The position numbers and the translations under genes were made by a program. A stretch of DNA of 64,000 nt from Desarmillaria ectypa. Its lineage: Eukaryota > Basidiomycota > Agaricomycetes > Agaricales > Physalacriaceae. This document shows, piece after piece, positions 11,345 to 22,180 of this stretch (positions within the stretch are counted from its first letter, which is position 1; every line of letters begins with the position of its first letter). The notes below the pieces were generated by a model, which saw nothing but the letters and a program-made list of their open reading frames with translations, was not told the origin of the DNA and did no database searches. The DNA lies in the NCBI GenBank assembly GCA_030407005.1, contig JAUDYN010000009.1, forward strand, positions 930,001-994,000. Direction: 5' to 3'.

Positions 11345-12130
11345 ACTAGACAAGATCAATTAACTCGGTAGCTGTGGATGCAAACTTCTCGGCAGTATGA
11401 TACGAATCAGGATTTTGGCGATGGAGCATTATCCACAAAAAGTCGATGAAGAATCTGTCGATGATATTGTCGTCCTTGACGGGTCACTGATAGAAGCCGG
11501 CCCAGTGAGAGTAGTCACCGGTCCAATCGTAATTCGACATCTGGATGGATGTTTGCAGTTAACGGTGGTAGTGATGTTGGTGTTGGTGTTGGTGGTAATA
11601 CTAAAGAACTTAATCACGTGCTGACGACCAGCGTCCTGAAAAACGCGTGTCCCGTAGTTGATAAGGACCGCTTGCCAGTGCAGCTACTCCTACTATTACT
11701 AGAATCTAGCTGGCAAGCCGGAATTATAGATACTCGGACAGTGGTTGTAGCTGTGGGTGGATCGCTTTGCAACGGGTATGATGTATTAGATTCAATATAA
11801 TCAGAGAGGTCGCTAAGCTACAAAGGTTTCGAAAAAGGATACTAGCAAGCCGTGCACAGAGACAAAGACCAAAAGTCCTTTTCTCTGGGAGAATCTTCCA
11901 GTTCCTGCACTGCAGACCAAGGATCGGTAGAAAACGCTGCTGAGAGACCATCTTTCGAGTCGGCGGAGACAGGAACGCGTCAGGACTGCTCGCTTTCATT
12001 TTGCACTGACAGAATTTCAACGCTCGCTACGCTGAGACGAGGCCACCGGCACATTCCTAGATGCTGTGCTGGAGAGTCAAGAAATACAGAGAAAGGTGCT
12101 CTGAGAATATCCAGCGCAAGTTGGCGGGGT
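11345..12130. other. Intergenic, no supported gene; possible 3' exons of the minus-strand gene
   Basis: Only short frames. On the minus strand directly after the stop used for the membrane-protein gene (GTACCT at 12135-12140) there is a usable splice donor, and readable stretches continue (for example DPWSAVQELEDSPREKD near 11880-11920). The neighbouring gene may therefore have extra C-terminal exons here. A short GTTGGT-rich run occurs near 11575-11600. Confidence 0.3.
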
Positions 12131-12131
12131 G

Positions 12132-13366
12132 TCAAGGTACGTTATTGTCTTCAGCGTTGGCGTGGTCATAGTCATTCCAATAGTGCGCTGTGAAATATTT
12201 GTCAGACCAGTCAGGCAAGCCTTGCAGCCACCGCCGGAAATTCGATAACACTGGACGTCCTCCCAAAAACTTCATAGTGAATTGAATCAACAACAGAAAG
12301 AAACACGAGGCAGAAACATGACATACCGAGGCTCGGAACGCTTCTAGGAATCGTTTCGCATGTGATACGTCCGACAGTGGTGAACCTTCGGACTCTGCGA
12401 TGCGGGTCAGCAGCCCTGCCATGTCTCTCACAGCCCAAATAAGTTTGAATGCGTCGGTGTTCAGGGCATCTGCCTGAGAGACAAATTTGCCTACATACGA
12501 ATTGGCGTTACTTGCTAGGAGAAATGAGCTGTGATTATTTGCATTAGAAAAAGACTTACTCTGTATCGCCAGCATAGAACCAAAGAACGGAAATAAACCT
12601 AAAAGGTAATCGAATATAGAGTTGGGATCTATATCAAAGAAAGTCGAAACGAACGCCAAAAGTGCGCACAGAACAGCAATTGTCAACACGCCCTGGTAGA
12701 GACAATCGAGGAATCGAAAGTAATTCTTAAGGTTGAGATCCTGAGCGATGAATCAATGAATAAAGATGGGTATCGCATGATTGAAGGAACAAGAGTTGAC
12801 TGACTTCGTGCTGTTTAATAAGCACATTTTGCAACGTCCACACCCTGTCCTCCAACGTTGGCGCGGCAGTTTTGCATCGGCGACGAAGATCGACACTGAG
12901 AGCCACACCGTCCGAATTGCAGGCCTGGATCTCCTGGAGAATATCGTTGATGAGCCCAGGGCAGATACTTTCAAGGCATCCTTGGTATTCGAGGATGTCG
13001 TGTGGAGTGTTTTTGTTCGAACATGCGACTTGATACTGCAGTAGGTTCGCGTCAGTCAGGAAAAAGGAAAGAAACTACATTTCTAGCTCACAACTCGAAG
13101 GTGCCACACACATCCCAGGAACGTGACTGCATGAGAAGAGTGCACAGCCCCTTAGCCGTTGAATTGAGTTTAGAGGACGCACGATACGAAGGAGGATTTG
13201 TGTGGTGTAGGACTACCCATAGGCAGTATATCCATTCCGCGCCGGCTAAGATATCGTTCTCGACAGGTAATTGATAAAAGTCGACCCAGTGGGGAGGGAA
13301 AACGGAAGTATTCTGACGATGTTTGGGAAAAGCAGAGCCTCCCGGCTTGGAATTTTTGAGAGGCAT
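12132..13366 (-). CDS. Unknown multi-spanning membrane protein
   Basis: The family is unnamed here, but the structure looks like a real spliced gene. Exon 1 (13366 to about 13120) starts MPLKNSKPGGSAFPKHRQ and ends QSRSWD. An intron with donor GTGTGT leads to YQVACSNKNTPHDILEYQ, a charged cytosolic-type region (VDLRRRCKTAAPTLEDRVW). After another intron comes FRFLDCLYQG, then the hydrophobic stretch VLTIAVLCALLAFVSTFF, a second one, YLLGLFPFFGSMLA, and a third, ASCFFLLLIQFTMKFL, near the C-terminus. The end (NAEDNNVP) may be a retained donor rather than the true stop. A decayed paralogue lies downstream at 10.6-11.3 kb and a decayed copy of its 5' end upstream at 13.7 kb, so this family has duplicated locally. 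Confidence 0.6.
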
Positions 13367-13510
13367 GGTAAACGATGTTGACGGGAATGGAAGTAATCAG
13401 GTTGAAGGAGGCGACCGTATATATTGAGCTATCTCGGGTATTGAACTTTACATATACAAGTTAAATTCTCAAGAACGCAATATAGCACCTTATTTTCACG
13501 TACCAAGTAT
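13355..13510. repeat. Imperfect direct repeat, copy 1 (5' flank of the membrane-protein gene)
   Basis: Runs from GAGAGGCATGGTAAACGATG through GTATTGAACTTTACATATAC and TTTTCACGTACCAAGT. The same blocks occur in the same order at 13743-13845. Copy 1 keeps about 60 bp more in the middle, including the TATA-like box. Confidence 0.65.
13418..13425 (-). promoter_or_regulatory. TATA-like box for the membrane-protein gene
   Basis: AATATATA on the minus strand, about 52-59 bp upstream of the ATG at 13364-13366. It lies inside a segment whose flanks are repeated at 13.74-13.84 kb. The second copy lacks the box. Confidence 0.35.
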
Positions 13511-13559
13511 CTCTTTTCCGACTCCCGGGAGGCACCAGACCACGCCTAGGAACCAAGTA

Positions 13560-13845
13560 TTTGATGTCGACAGTGAAGGTGTCTACGATACGCAGCTGCA
13601 TTGTATTGGCAATATTTGCAGCGTCTCGAATCGAAGAGAAAACCTAGGGTACTTCTGGTCGATGCCGACGTTGTGAACCAGCAGGTGAGCCACGGGCGAG
13701 GGCATCTTGAAGATTTTTTGGGAAGAGTTGGCTTGTCATCATTGAGAGGTATGGTAAACGACGTTTAAGTATTGGACTTTACATACACGAGTTAGACTCT
13801 CAACAACGCCATGCAGCAACTATGTTTTCACGTCAAGTTTGCGAC
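13560..13845 (-). pseudogene. Truncated copy of the 5' end of the membrane-protein gene with lost start codon
   Basis: The flank blocks GAGAGGTATGGTAAACGACG, GTATTGGACTTTACATACAC and TTTTCACGTCAAGT repeat those upstream of the 12.1-13.4 kb gene. On the minus strand the bases matching ACC-ATG-CCT-CTC read ACC-ATA-CCT-CTC, so the start codon is gone. The next residues (PLNDDKP, then LPKK) resemble PLKNSKPGGSAFPK. The match fades within about 60 bp. The rest of the stretch to 13560 has no clear frame. Confidence 0.5.
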
Positions 13846-13956
13846 TGAATTTGACAGAAAGTTCAAGATAGTCATGAAGCAAGAGGGACATTATTTAACA
13901 AATTTTTGCGATGTTACTACAGTTTGCATATCACGACAGTGTACAAAAAATGCGTG

Positions 13957-14897
13957 CTACGTTAATTTGTCAAAAAAGACCTCAACCTCAAACAGCTGTG
14001 ACGTCGAAACCATTGTATCTGAGTCTGCAAAGTGTGCATATACACCAACAATGTGGTGTCCCAGCCTTGCGATCACGAACATGAACTCGACCCTAACACC
14101 CTCCTCAATTACACAGTTTTGAAGGTTAATGCCCCGGGTTGGTCGAGATCCAGAGACAATGCCATCAGCAGCAGCAATAGGTTTGTCCATTTCAAACCAA
14201 ATAGAAAACCATGGTTTGACAGGGCGAACCTGGATTCTTCTCGGGTGTGAATGATCATGATTGTCACTGGTCAAGGATAACAGTGGGCCACGCTTGATCA
14301 CAGGCACAGTCAAGAGTGGACTGTTCCTGCGAACAGTATGCTCCAGAAGCTTGTGGGCATATCTTTCAAAGGTCTCGGCCGTCAACAACATATTATCATC
14401 GCGTATTTCGATGACTGTTTGGCCAGCAATGACAACGATGCATTCAGCAGGAAGGTCATCTGGATACCGGACAGAATAGTCACTGAACTGATATAACTCT
14501 CCGCGAGTCCATACAGATTCAATACGGGCTCGGTGCTGTTGATGATGTCCGCAAAGCGACAACGTGCTGCTTGCCTAGAAGCAGACATGTCCAAGACCCC
14601 GTCGGCATCGATCTGCGACTCGACATGGACCGTGACGGTCAGACGCACCGGGGAGTTGATTTCTGCACTTCGACCTTTCAGACGCCAGACTGAGTGGGCA
14701 GTCATTTCCCCCACACCGACACGCCCATACATCACGCACCAACTGTCATCTAACACTTCCTTGATCCAATCCTCAACATGTGCCCAGCCGGCATATGTTA
14801 TGGAACTCGTCCTCGCAGTATCAGCATCTGTCAGCCCAGCAAGTTTCAAGACTGCACTGGCGGCTTCATCGGTACTGGCAGGGTGTGAGTAACCCAT
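13957..14897 (-). CDS. Unknown protein, probably two exons
   Basis: Exon 1 starts MGYSHPASTDEAASAVLKLA at 14897 and runs to INSTEP. Exon 2 runs FSDYSVRYPDDLPAECIVVI to VEVFFDKLT, ending at 13957. Together they make about 300 residues without membrane segments. I do not recognise the family. Alternating charged and beta-prone segments (SVWRLKGRSAEINSPVRLTV, VKPWFSIWFEMDKP) suggest a soluble folded protein. The two frames join only through an unusually short intron of 38 nt (14488-14525, GTATTG...TATCAG) or an alternative of 32 nt. If neither is spliced, there is a frameshift and the gene is broken. A TATA-like run lies about 30-45 bp upstream. Confidence 0.5.
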
Positions 14898-14926
14898 TCA
14901 TCGCCCAAATGAGGACCACAGCATGC

Positions 14927-14940
14927 GTCATATATATCAT
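14927..14940 (-). promoter_or_regulatory. TATA-like box for the unknown gene 13957-14897
   Basis: ATGATATATATGAC on the minus strand, about 30-43 bp upstream of the ATG at 14895-14897. Confidence 0.35.
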
Positions 14941-14944
14941 CATG

Positions 14945-16240
14945 ATTGGCAACTCCTTCCGTCACTGCACTTCTCCCTGCCTCGACGACACCTTATAAGT
15001 ATTCCTCTGATTATTTCTTCTCGATGCTCGCAATCACATATATGTTGAAAGGTGCTAGAAATATCTCCAGCACAGCTGCAAGATTCAATCTGTGTCGAGG
15101 CCGGATTCGTACGTCTAGTCGACTCCCTTGGGTCGGTATCTAGTGCACGTGCCGACGACAAGGTATCCTAATGGCACCTTGAACGAGGGACGTTCAGTTT
15201 TGAGAGTACTGACAGTCTTTTCAATGATGGATTTGGACCAGGAGCCACTTTCACGCGTCTTCAAGGGCTCAAACCTAAGCGTATGCATTCTTCGCGTGAA
15301 ATGCTAAGAAAACAAGCTTCTCGAGAGTTGAAATATTTTGACGTTTGTACATGGTGCGGTGGTTGGGAATCACCTCAAAAGGCAGGCAATGACGGAGGCG
15401 GAAATGATCTGATGTGGAAAAGGTTGTAGACCATATCGTAGGTGAGCAAGACGTATCTTTCCTTGCAGCTAAAGCTGATGATACCGTTTCTTAATTAGCT
15501 ACACAGCATCGACGCTAGGACGGGAATACTTCATCATATTTCTCGAAACCGAGCGACTCAGTCGAGATAGACATCATGCAACCGCTCGAAGACAGGGCGA
15601 GGAGAGCTAGTAGAAGAAAAGACGAACAAGACGGAACACGACGGTAAGCGCCATTATTTTCCTGTATTTGTTCTGCAGTGGTGATGTTGGTATGCCAGTA
15701 GAAATGCGGTTACTTGGTACCGAGTGTACCTCCACCATAACATAGACCTCTGATATTGGTTCAATACCCATATCCATGTGCAGTCGGTCTTCCAATAATA
15801 ACATCCTTAGATATTGACAGACAAAGTGCAGCTTCAACAACGATCACTGTTTGCTTACGGTTTGGAACGGCAATCGTGCTCTCGGATATGGGAACAATGC
15901 GTCAATTCTTCTCTTTCTGTTCTGCAAGGGTGTGTGTTGTTATTTTTCTGTGCTTGATGCATCTTTTTCTTTTTTTTTGTAGAACGTGTACTTTCGTACT
16001 TAGCACACTGCTTGATGCATTTTTGAATTGTGCAAATGTAGCTGGCGTCAACGTTGGACGTCCTCCCGTAGCATCGATTACCTTGACAGTGTCATGACGC
16101 GACTTCGACAGTCTCGACTGGCACGCGTATCTTACGGGATCATTGTTACCAAGAGGTGGCAGGACAGTTGACGTCGCAAATACATCGTTTATTCAATTCG
16201 TTCGCGTTAGTCCTCACGATTTTCTTACTCTTCATGCTGA
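14945..16240. other. Gene-poor stretch upstream of the recombinase-like gene
   Basis: Only short frames. One of 113 residues (15756-16097, plus) is hydrophobic and Cys-rich but has no motif or splice support. If the gene to the right belongs to a mobile element, its left boundary should fall in or near this stretch. No terminal repeat was recognised by eye. Confidence 0.3.
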
Positions 16241-16519
16241 CTCGTGTCATCCTTCGAAGATGCCATGAACCGTCTACAGTTCGAGGACCCATGGTTCCGG
16301 CGTGGGACCAAAGTGAACCCGCCTTGTTGCACGAACATTCAGAAAAAAAGGATACGAAGCCGACGGCGTTTCCTGTCCGGGACAATGGAGCGGGGACCCA
16401 CACATGCCATACGACAGGATCAGCGACAGAGCGTTGTTAGGGTGTAGTTTTAGGTCCTAGAAAATGGAGGAGAACAACCTCCATCTTCGGCGACCCCCCA
16501 TCATGACCAAAAAACGAGG

Positions 16520-19500
16520 TTGGCCCTTCCTTGTCCTGCAACGCATCTTCTGATAAGAATATTCACAGGGATCAAGTGTACGTATTTGGTTACAGAAAGG
16601 GACTCTTGTCATACTACGGTCGATGTTTCCACTGATGTTGGAAGACCCAGCAAACGACGGAAGTTGCTTTGCGTCCTGGTTCCGTCACTGCCAGGTATGT
16701 TTATTAGTTTTAATCTTTGCTCCCAATCATCCAATTGATGGTATGTGTTAGACGATTGGCGTCTGCCTTATTCGAGTCCTTTAGATACCGCCATGCCGAG
16801 GCTCGACCCGAATCCGAATGCCATATTAGTATGTGAATCACACGAAGTATATGCTGTCGGTGAATACCGATGCGGACATGCAGTGCATCCTCTGCCCAGC
16901 GTCGACCTTCATCATCCACTACATTGGATCACTCTCCATTCATGCGCTTTGCTACCGTGGTTCGGCATCGCATTCCATCGCGGGTTGAAAGCATTTATCT
17001 GCCCCACACATGAGCTCCTCATACCCCTCGGCGAGCTTACGACCCACATCCTCCGAAACCACCATAATCTTCTTCAGCGGACTATTCTAATTGCAGAAGG
17101 CCAAAAGGCCACAGTCACACTTCCAGATGTGCGTCATACAAAAAAGCTCATGCGCCATTTCGTTCAGCATATTGCTGAGGCTTTCAATATTCCTATCACT
17201 AAATCTTGGAATGTGGATTTCCGGGCCACAGCCCCGATTCCATACCTCTCCTCACCTCGTCGTGCTCTGCGCTGTCCTGACTGTAGCCATATCATCACCT
17301 CGTCACTATCTCCGAAAGGGGCGGAGAAAGTTGTAGCACCGCGCTCCGACCATATCAAGCAGAGGCACGGTCGTCGAACGACTTCGTCTGATCGACATCC
17401 AGATCCCAATGAATATTTCTATGCCCAGGCATCGGGTCCAGCATGCGGAGGAAAACGTCTGCATTCCAAAATTGTCTTGCATGGCTATACTCCTCGACAG
17501 TCAGGACCTGAATACCGATGCGTTAGAGCCCCGACATTGGTCAAACCTTTGGTCGTTAGCGTCGCTGTCCCTACTTTGGTCTATGCGGAGTGGTTAGAGC
17601 AGCTAGGGTATCCGTCGATGTTAAAGCATTCCCTCATGGGTTTCTCGCAAAATGAACTCTTCTCACTGGTGACACTCCCTAATCTGTATAAGACGAGATC
17701 ACCTCCACTTCCGAATGAAGTCCTGATTGAAAATGCCCTGCAGCACATATATCTGTTTCTCACGATCTTCATCAAGGACACGAACCGGTACCTTGACTCT
17801 GCACACCCTCAGCTGCGAGATGAGATCGGCACTCCGTGCGTTTCATCCAAAGTTCATGTTACTGATTCTCATACCTTGCAATTTTTTTCTCTTTAGGTCT
17901 TCCCAATTTCGGAATCTGAAGTATCCCGCAGCGTACGCAGGCATTGTCATGAACCTTTTTACTCTCCTCCTACGTACGACTGTCCTCAAGAAGGCCGGTA
18001 TGCCTCTTCTCTTCAAGCTCAAACTTGATCCCCGGGAGCGTAAGGCAACGAGGCGGCTATACCGCTATGTAGTCGAATCTGGCGACGACTTGGACCTTGG
18101 GACTCTTCACGAAAAGACCTACGGTCTTCTCAAGGCGGTCCTCATAGCACAGCCGTCGATAGAGAAACGGTGGTCGATCGCCATTGACTATGTTTTGTTT
18201 TTTGGCGCCTTTCGTCGACGGAGGACGGGGATGCTGGAAGGAGATTCTCCGTTCGCGACTCCTGGTCACTTCACTGGTGTGTGCGCGTCATGGCAATACA
18301 TGCTACGGTGCATAGCGGTTCATATCGTTCGGCTGGGAGACAGTAAGGCCGTCTATGTGCCTTTTGAGGATGATAAGGCAACCATGGTAAGAATGTGAGT
18401 TTATTACAGTTTGATGCAGTGACTGACTGGATATCCATCTTAGCCGGATTCTGTGATCGACGAGGAAGAAGGGGATGACTTTTTTGAAGAAGATGACGAT
18501 GACAAAGATGTTGATAAACAGGCTGACCCCATTCTTTCGTACGTCTGCGTTGTTCTTGGCCTCTTTTATTCTGTTCTTAAATCCCCCATCAGGATGCTCA
18601 AGTCGCTGAAAGTCTTCATTACGTACGATCGTTCAGAGGACATGGCAAAGCAATCCACTTCCTTCTCTCGTGTGCGGGTGGCTTGGCATGCTGCTCATGT
18701 TGGGAAGCTGCAGTGCCTGCCCCCTACGCAGTCAGTTTGGGAACCCAACGGCCATTCCTTCACACTGCACCGCAAGGCACGCTCTATCGACGTCGACGTA
18801 AACCGCTTCAAAGATGGAACATGGAGCTTGGTCAAGTCAGCACATCGAGTACTCGAGAAGCTCATGCTTGGTGATCCGGAAAGTATTGATCAGGTCATGA
18901 CATTCGACGTTCTTGGCCTTGGGGATAATCCTTGCGCGTCAGTGTCTTTCATCGTATCAGCTGCCAGTCGTAGTGCTACAGTATCCATCGTTGAAGCGAT
19001 CTGGGTGAAGCTTCAAGCATACGTTTTCCATGATGGAGTAAAGAGGATCGATGGAAGTCGTGTTCGCGACTGGCTCCGATTAGAGGAGGAACTTGTGGGC
19101 GTGCTTGTTACTCTTCATGCTATAACGAGTGGCATCAACCCGCGAAGCCAGCAAATCGTACAGCTTGACTTTGATAGCTCAAATGCGGGCCATGACCGGC
19201 ACCTTTTCCTTTTGAACCGAGACCTGGTGGTCGCCTTTTCGCCAAGCAAGAACCCACGGAAGCACGGGGAAAAGTCCGGCAGTGTGCATTTCCTTCCCTC
19301 AGTCGTGGCCCGGCTTCTCATCGTTTTCTTGATATTTGTTCGGCCTTTGAAGACACAGTTACTGACAGCTCGTGGTTCGGGAATGCCACCGGGTTTTCTC
19401 CAGACTCGTATTTACCTCGACACTCATGGATACCCATACTCGGGCGCTCAGCTTGACAATATCATTAGGGACCACCTCGGAGAACACTTTGGCATGCATG

Positions 19501-20457
19501 CCAACACACTTGACCTCCGGCAAATATTTTCGTCCATCAAGAATAAATATTTCGGCAGCCTTTTCCTTGCCCCGAAGCATAGTGCTGTCCATGCGCAAGC
19601 GGATCATTCTGATTATGTTGATCGTTCTCATTACGGCCGAAATTTTACTCGGAACGTTTTGGACAAGTTCAGTCTGTCTACGGGGGACATTGAGCACTTC
19701 TATCGGCTGAGCCGGCTCTTCCATGCTTTGATGGGGCTTATACCATTAGAGCCTGAGATGTCTGCGCTTCGGCCTCCCGTCCCGGCGTTGGTTAGGCGGG
19801 AGAGAGAGCAGCTTGCTGCGGAGCGTTGCCATCGCTTGGTGTCATACCATTATCATCTTGCGATTGGAGAATGTTCTGATGTTATGCTTTCTCAAGTGAT
19901 ACAACTACTTGAGCAAAAGCCGTACCTGGGTAACTATCATGACAGGGTATGCAGTTATCTTGTACGCATCTAGCGTGATTTATGCGTATTGTCTAGTGCT
20001 GGAGTCGACTTGGAGATCCTGTTCTGCATGGCGTAACTTCAGCTGTCTGCCGTGGTGCTTCAAAGGCTGGGTCTGAGAATGTTGATCCTTTTCATGGATG
20101 TTCAACTCAGGATATAGCGTGTGCTATTGCTATTGTAAGTCTCTGAATCTCTGCAGTCTGCTCTTTCATTCATATTAAATGTTTGTAGATTGAACTTACA
20201 CTTTTGGAATACCAGGCGATGGCTGAGACGGGTTCTGGCAGTTTCAATGGCATTGACTTGGATAGCCTGATTTACCATACGGCCGTAAAGAGTGCTGAGG
20301 AAGAAATTTCGAGATTTCGGGAATGGAACCAGGAGACTGTACGTAGTCCATCATTTTGACAACTGTAATCCGTTAGAGCGGGGAGACGACGAATACAAAG
20401 TGTGTCCCGATGCGAAACAAGACAATAAGGTGGAAGGAACCTAGAATGGTAATTTGA
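16520..20457 (+). CDS. Large protein with N-terminal zinc-finger-like and C-terminal tyrosine-recombinase-like regions
   Basis: A long spliced gene of about 1,100 residues. The first readable exon has a basic, NLS-like RPSKRRKLL. A 56-nt intron (16696-16751) leads to a long exon with Cys/His segments (ILVCESHEVYAVGEYRCGH, FICPTHELLIPLGELTTHIL, LRCPDCSHIITS), reminiscent of the zinc-finger region of OrsD-type fungal proteins. Introns at about 17850-17905 and 18390-18443 lead to an acidic run (DDFFEEDDDDKD). The last large exon has a tyrosine-recombinase-like series: Arg at 19143-19145 in SGINPRSQQIVQLDFD, a Lys-rich hairpin near 19240-19270, Arg at 19518-19520 in TLDLRQIFSSI, His at 19605-19607 in QADHSDY, and Tyr at 19632-19634 in SHYGRN. 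Two small exons follow. The His of the usual HxxR box is not present. The 5' end and stop are provisional. Confidence 0.55.
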
Positions 20458-20531
20458 AATTATTGGTCGCCACGCCACGCGTAATCCTTCCCGGTCATTG
20501 TCCTCTTTTTGTTCTCTACACAATGGGGCAA

Positions 20532-20540
20532 TATATAAAG
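20532..20540 (+). promoter_or_regulatory. TATA-like box for the small membrane protein gene
   Basis: TATATAAAG about 140 bp upstream of the ATG at 20679. It lies between the end of the recombinase-like gene and this gene. Confidence 0.35.
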
Positions 20541-20678
20541 CTGGGCCTCGCGTCGACGTCGTTACCACCCTTCGCCGATTTTCTTGTCCGTTTTTACGCT
20601 CATTTAACGTTTGGTGCACCGGTGCACCTTTCACGTCCTCCAAGCCTGGTTGCTTCATTATATATTGTCTAGTCAATC

Positions 20679-21628
20679 ATGCTGCCTCCTCGTGCATGTA
20701 AGCGCCTTTTTTCCGTTGGTGGCACCACTTTTCTGATTTTTTGCTACAGATGTATTCATTGGCCTCAACATCATCCGTACTTTGAGCATTGTTGGCCTTC
20801 TTCTCGTGTTTGCGAGCAACATCGAGACGCTGGTCAGCGACATTAAAGCTGTGAACCGGTTCCAGAGTACGTCGGGCGACAGTACAACCTCTTCTTCTAA
20901 TTCGACTGTGGTGGATACGGACTATATCGAGTGCGTTTGCTTTTTTGTTCGTTTGGTTCTGATACCTAATAGACTCTGCAGTGGAAGCACCGTACCGAAC
21001 CAGGCTGCCGGAGTATTTTGGGCCGTACTGAACAGGCTCCTCATCATTTGTCAAACTGTCGTTCTACTCCTATCTGAATTCGGCTGGCCTTCCGTGTTCT
21101 TCAATCGTTTCTTCCCTGTTCTCGGTGACGACTTTGGTCTGGGCGCTTTAGGGATTATCCAATGCCTGTACGTTTTGTCCTACACACTCATTCGCTCTTT
21201 CATTTTTGCTCACGACTCATTTCAGAATCGGTGCTGCAGTTCTCTCCCACCATGTTGACGACTTCACCCTTGTATCCGCCTTCTTTCTCTTCTCTATCGG
21301 CTGTTTGAACATGCTCGCTGGCCTCATCTTCCGCCAGTCAGCCAAGACGAAGCGTTCGGTCACGTCGTGGCGCGATCATGCCAAGAGTGCAGCGAAGAGT
21401 GCCCTCCCTACCCACGTGGCTGGAATCCCTGTCCCTACGTCAGTACCCTCCTTTGTCTCCAATGCCTTCAGCAACGAAGAAAAGGCCCCCGACGCTGGTT
21501 CAGGTTCCAAAGCTGGATTCGGCTTTGGTCGCCAGGGCGAAAAGGCTGCGGGTCTGAAAGGCTTCCTCATCTCGAAACCCCTCGAATCTCTCCCTCGATA
21601 TGCAGCTAAACCTGCTAGTTCCGGTTGA
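20679..21628 (+). CDS. Small multi-spanning membrane protein (fungal DUF7598-like)
   Basis: Four exons are well defined: 20679-20697, 20750-20930, 20982-21167 and 21226-21628, all with GT..AG junctions in phase. The protein starts MLPPRAYVFIGLNIIRTLSI. It has four likely membrane segments (IRTLSIVGLLLVFASNI, LLIICQTVVLLLSEFGW, LGALGIIQCLIGAAV, FTLVSAFFLFSIGCLNMLAG) separated by a Ser/Thr-rich loop (STSGDSTTSSSN), and a long soluble Gly/Ala/Ser/Lys-rich C-terminal tail. Size and topology fit a family of four-helix fungal membrane proteins of unknown role. That assignment is from memory. Exon 1 has only 19 bases. Confidence 0.8.
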
Positions 21629-22180
21629 TACGTACCTCATAGACATGATATACTGACTGTAGCAAACATCTCATCGGAACCTTGTAGTGTATCAAAATCG
21701 CATATAATTGGGACGTTGCATACATAATCTCATCTCTAGTTACTTCCCCAGTGGAATACATATCATTCGTGCTCTCCGCTTTCAATCGCCCTGCTTACAT
21801 CCTTTGCGTTATTCCTAGCGGTGACAGGGCAAGTCAACTCGCAATGTCTTTGGTATGCAGCAACGTGAATTCCAGGTCAGAGGTACTACGTTGATTTATC
21901 ATTGTACTTGCGACGTATCTCATTGAGAGCAAAGGGAATGATCCATTCGACCGCGACGTCCCACGGCATCTGATACCTGAGTAAATGGCCTGTAATTCGC
22001 CGGTCTCTCGTTTAGTCTCGCTACTGCACTCTTCGCTGTCCCGACGAAGCAATGGATCCACCAATATATGACCGTTCCATCAGGGACAGGCGAGATAGAT
22101 GTCATGTGCGGCAATTTCGGTACATGGGGCTGCAGAAGTAAGCGTGGGCCAAGAAAGCATACTTGATCGCCTCGTTCCTA
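21629..22180. other. Intergenic, nothing recognised
   Basis: 3' flank of the membrane protein gene and short frames only (76 residues at most). Confidence 0.35.

Noticed and set aside
16244..16447. First exon of the recombinase-like gene
   Set aside because: Frames here lead into several stops and no single splice path to 16520 was convincing, so the start is left open.
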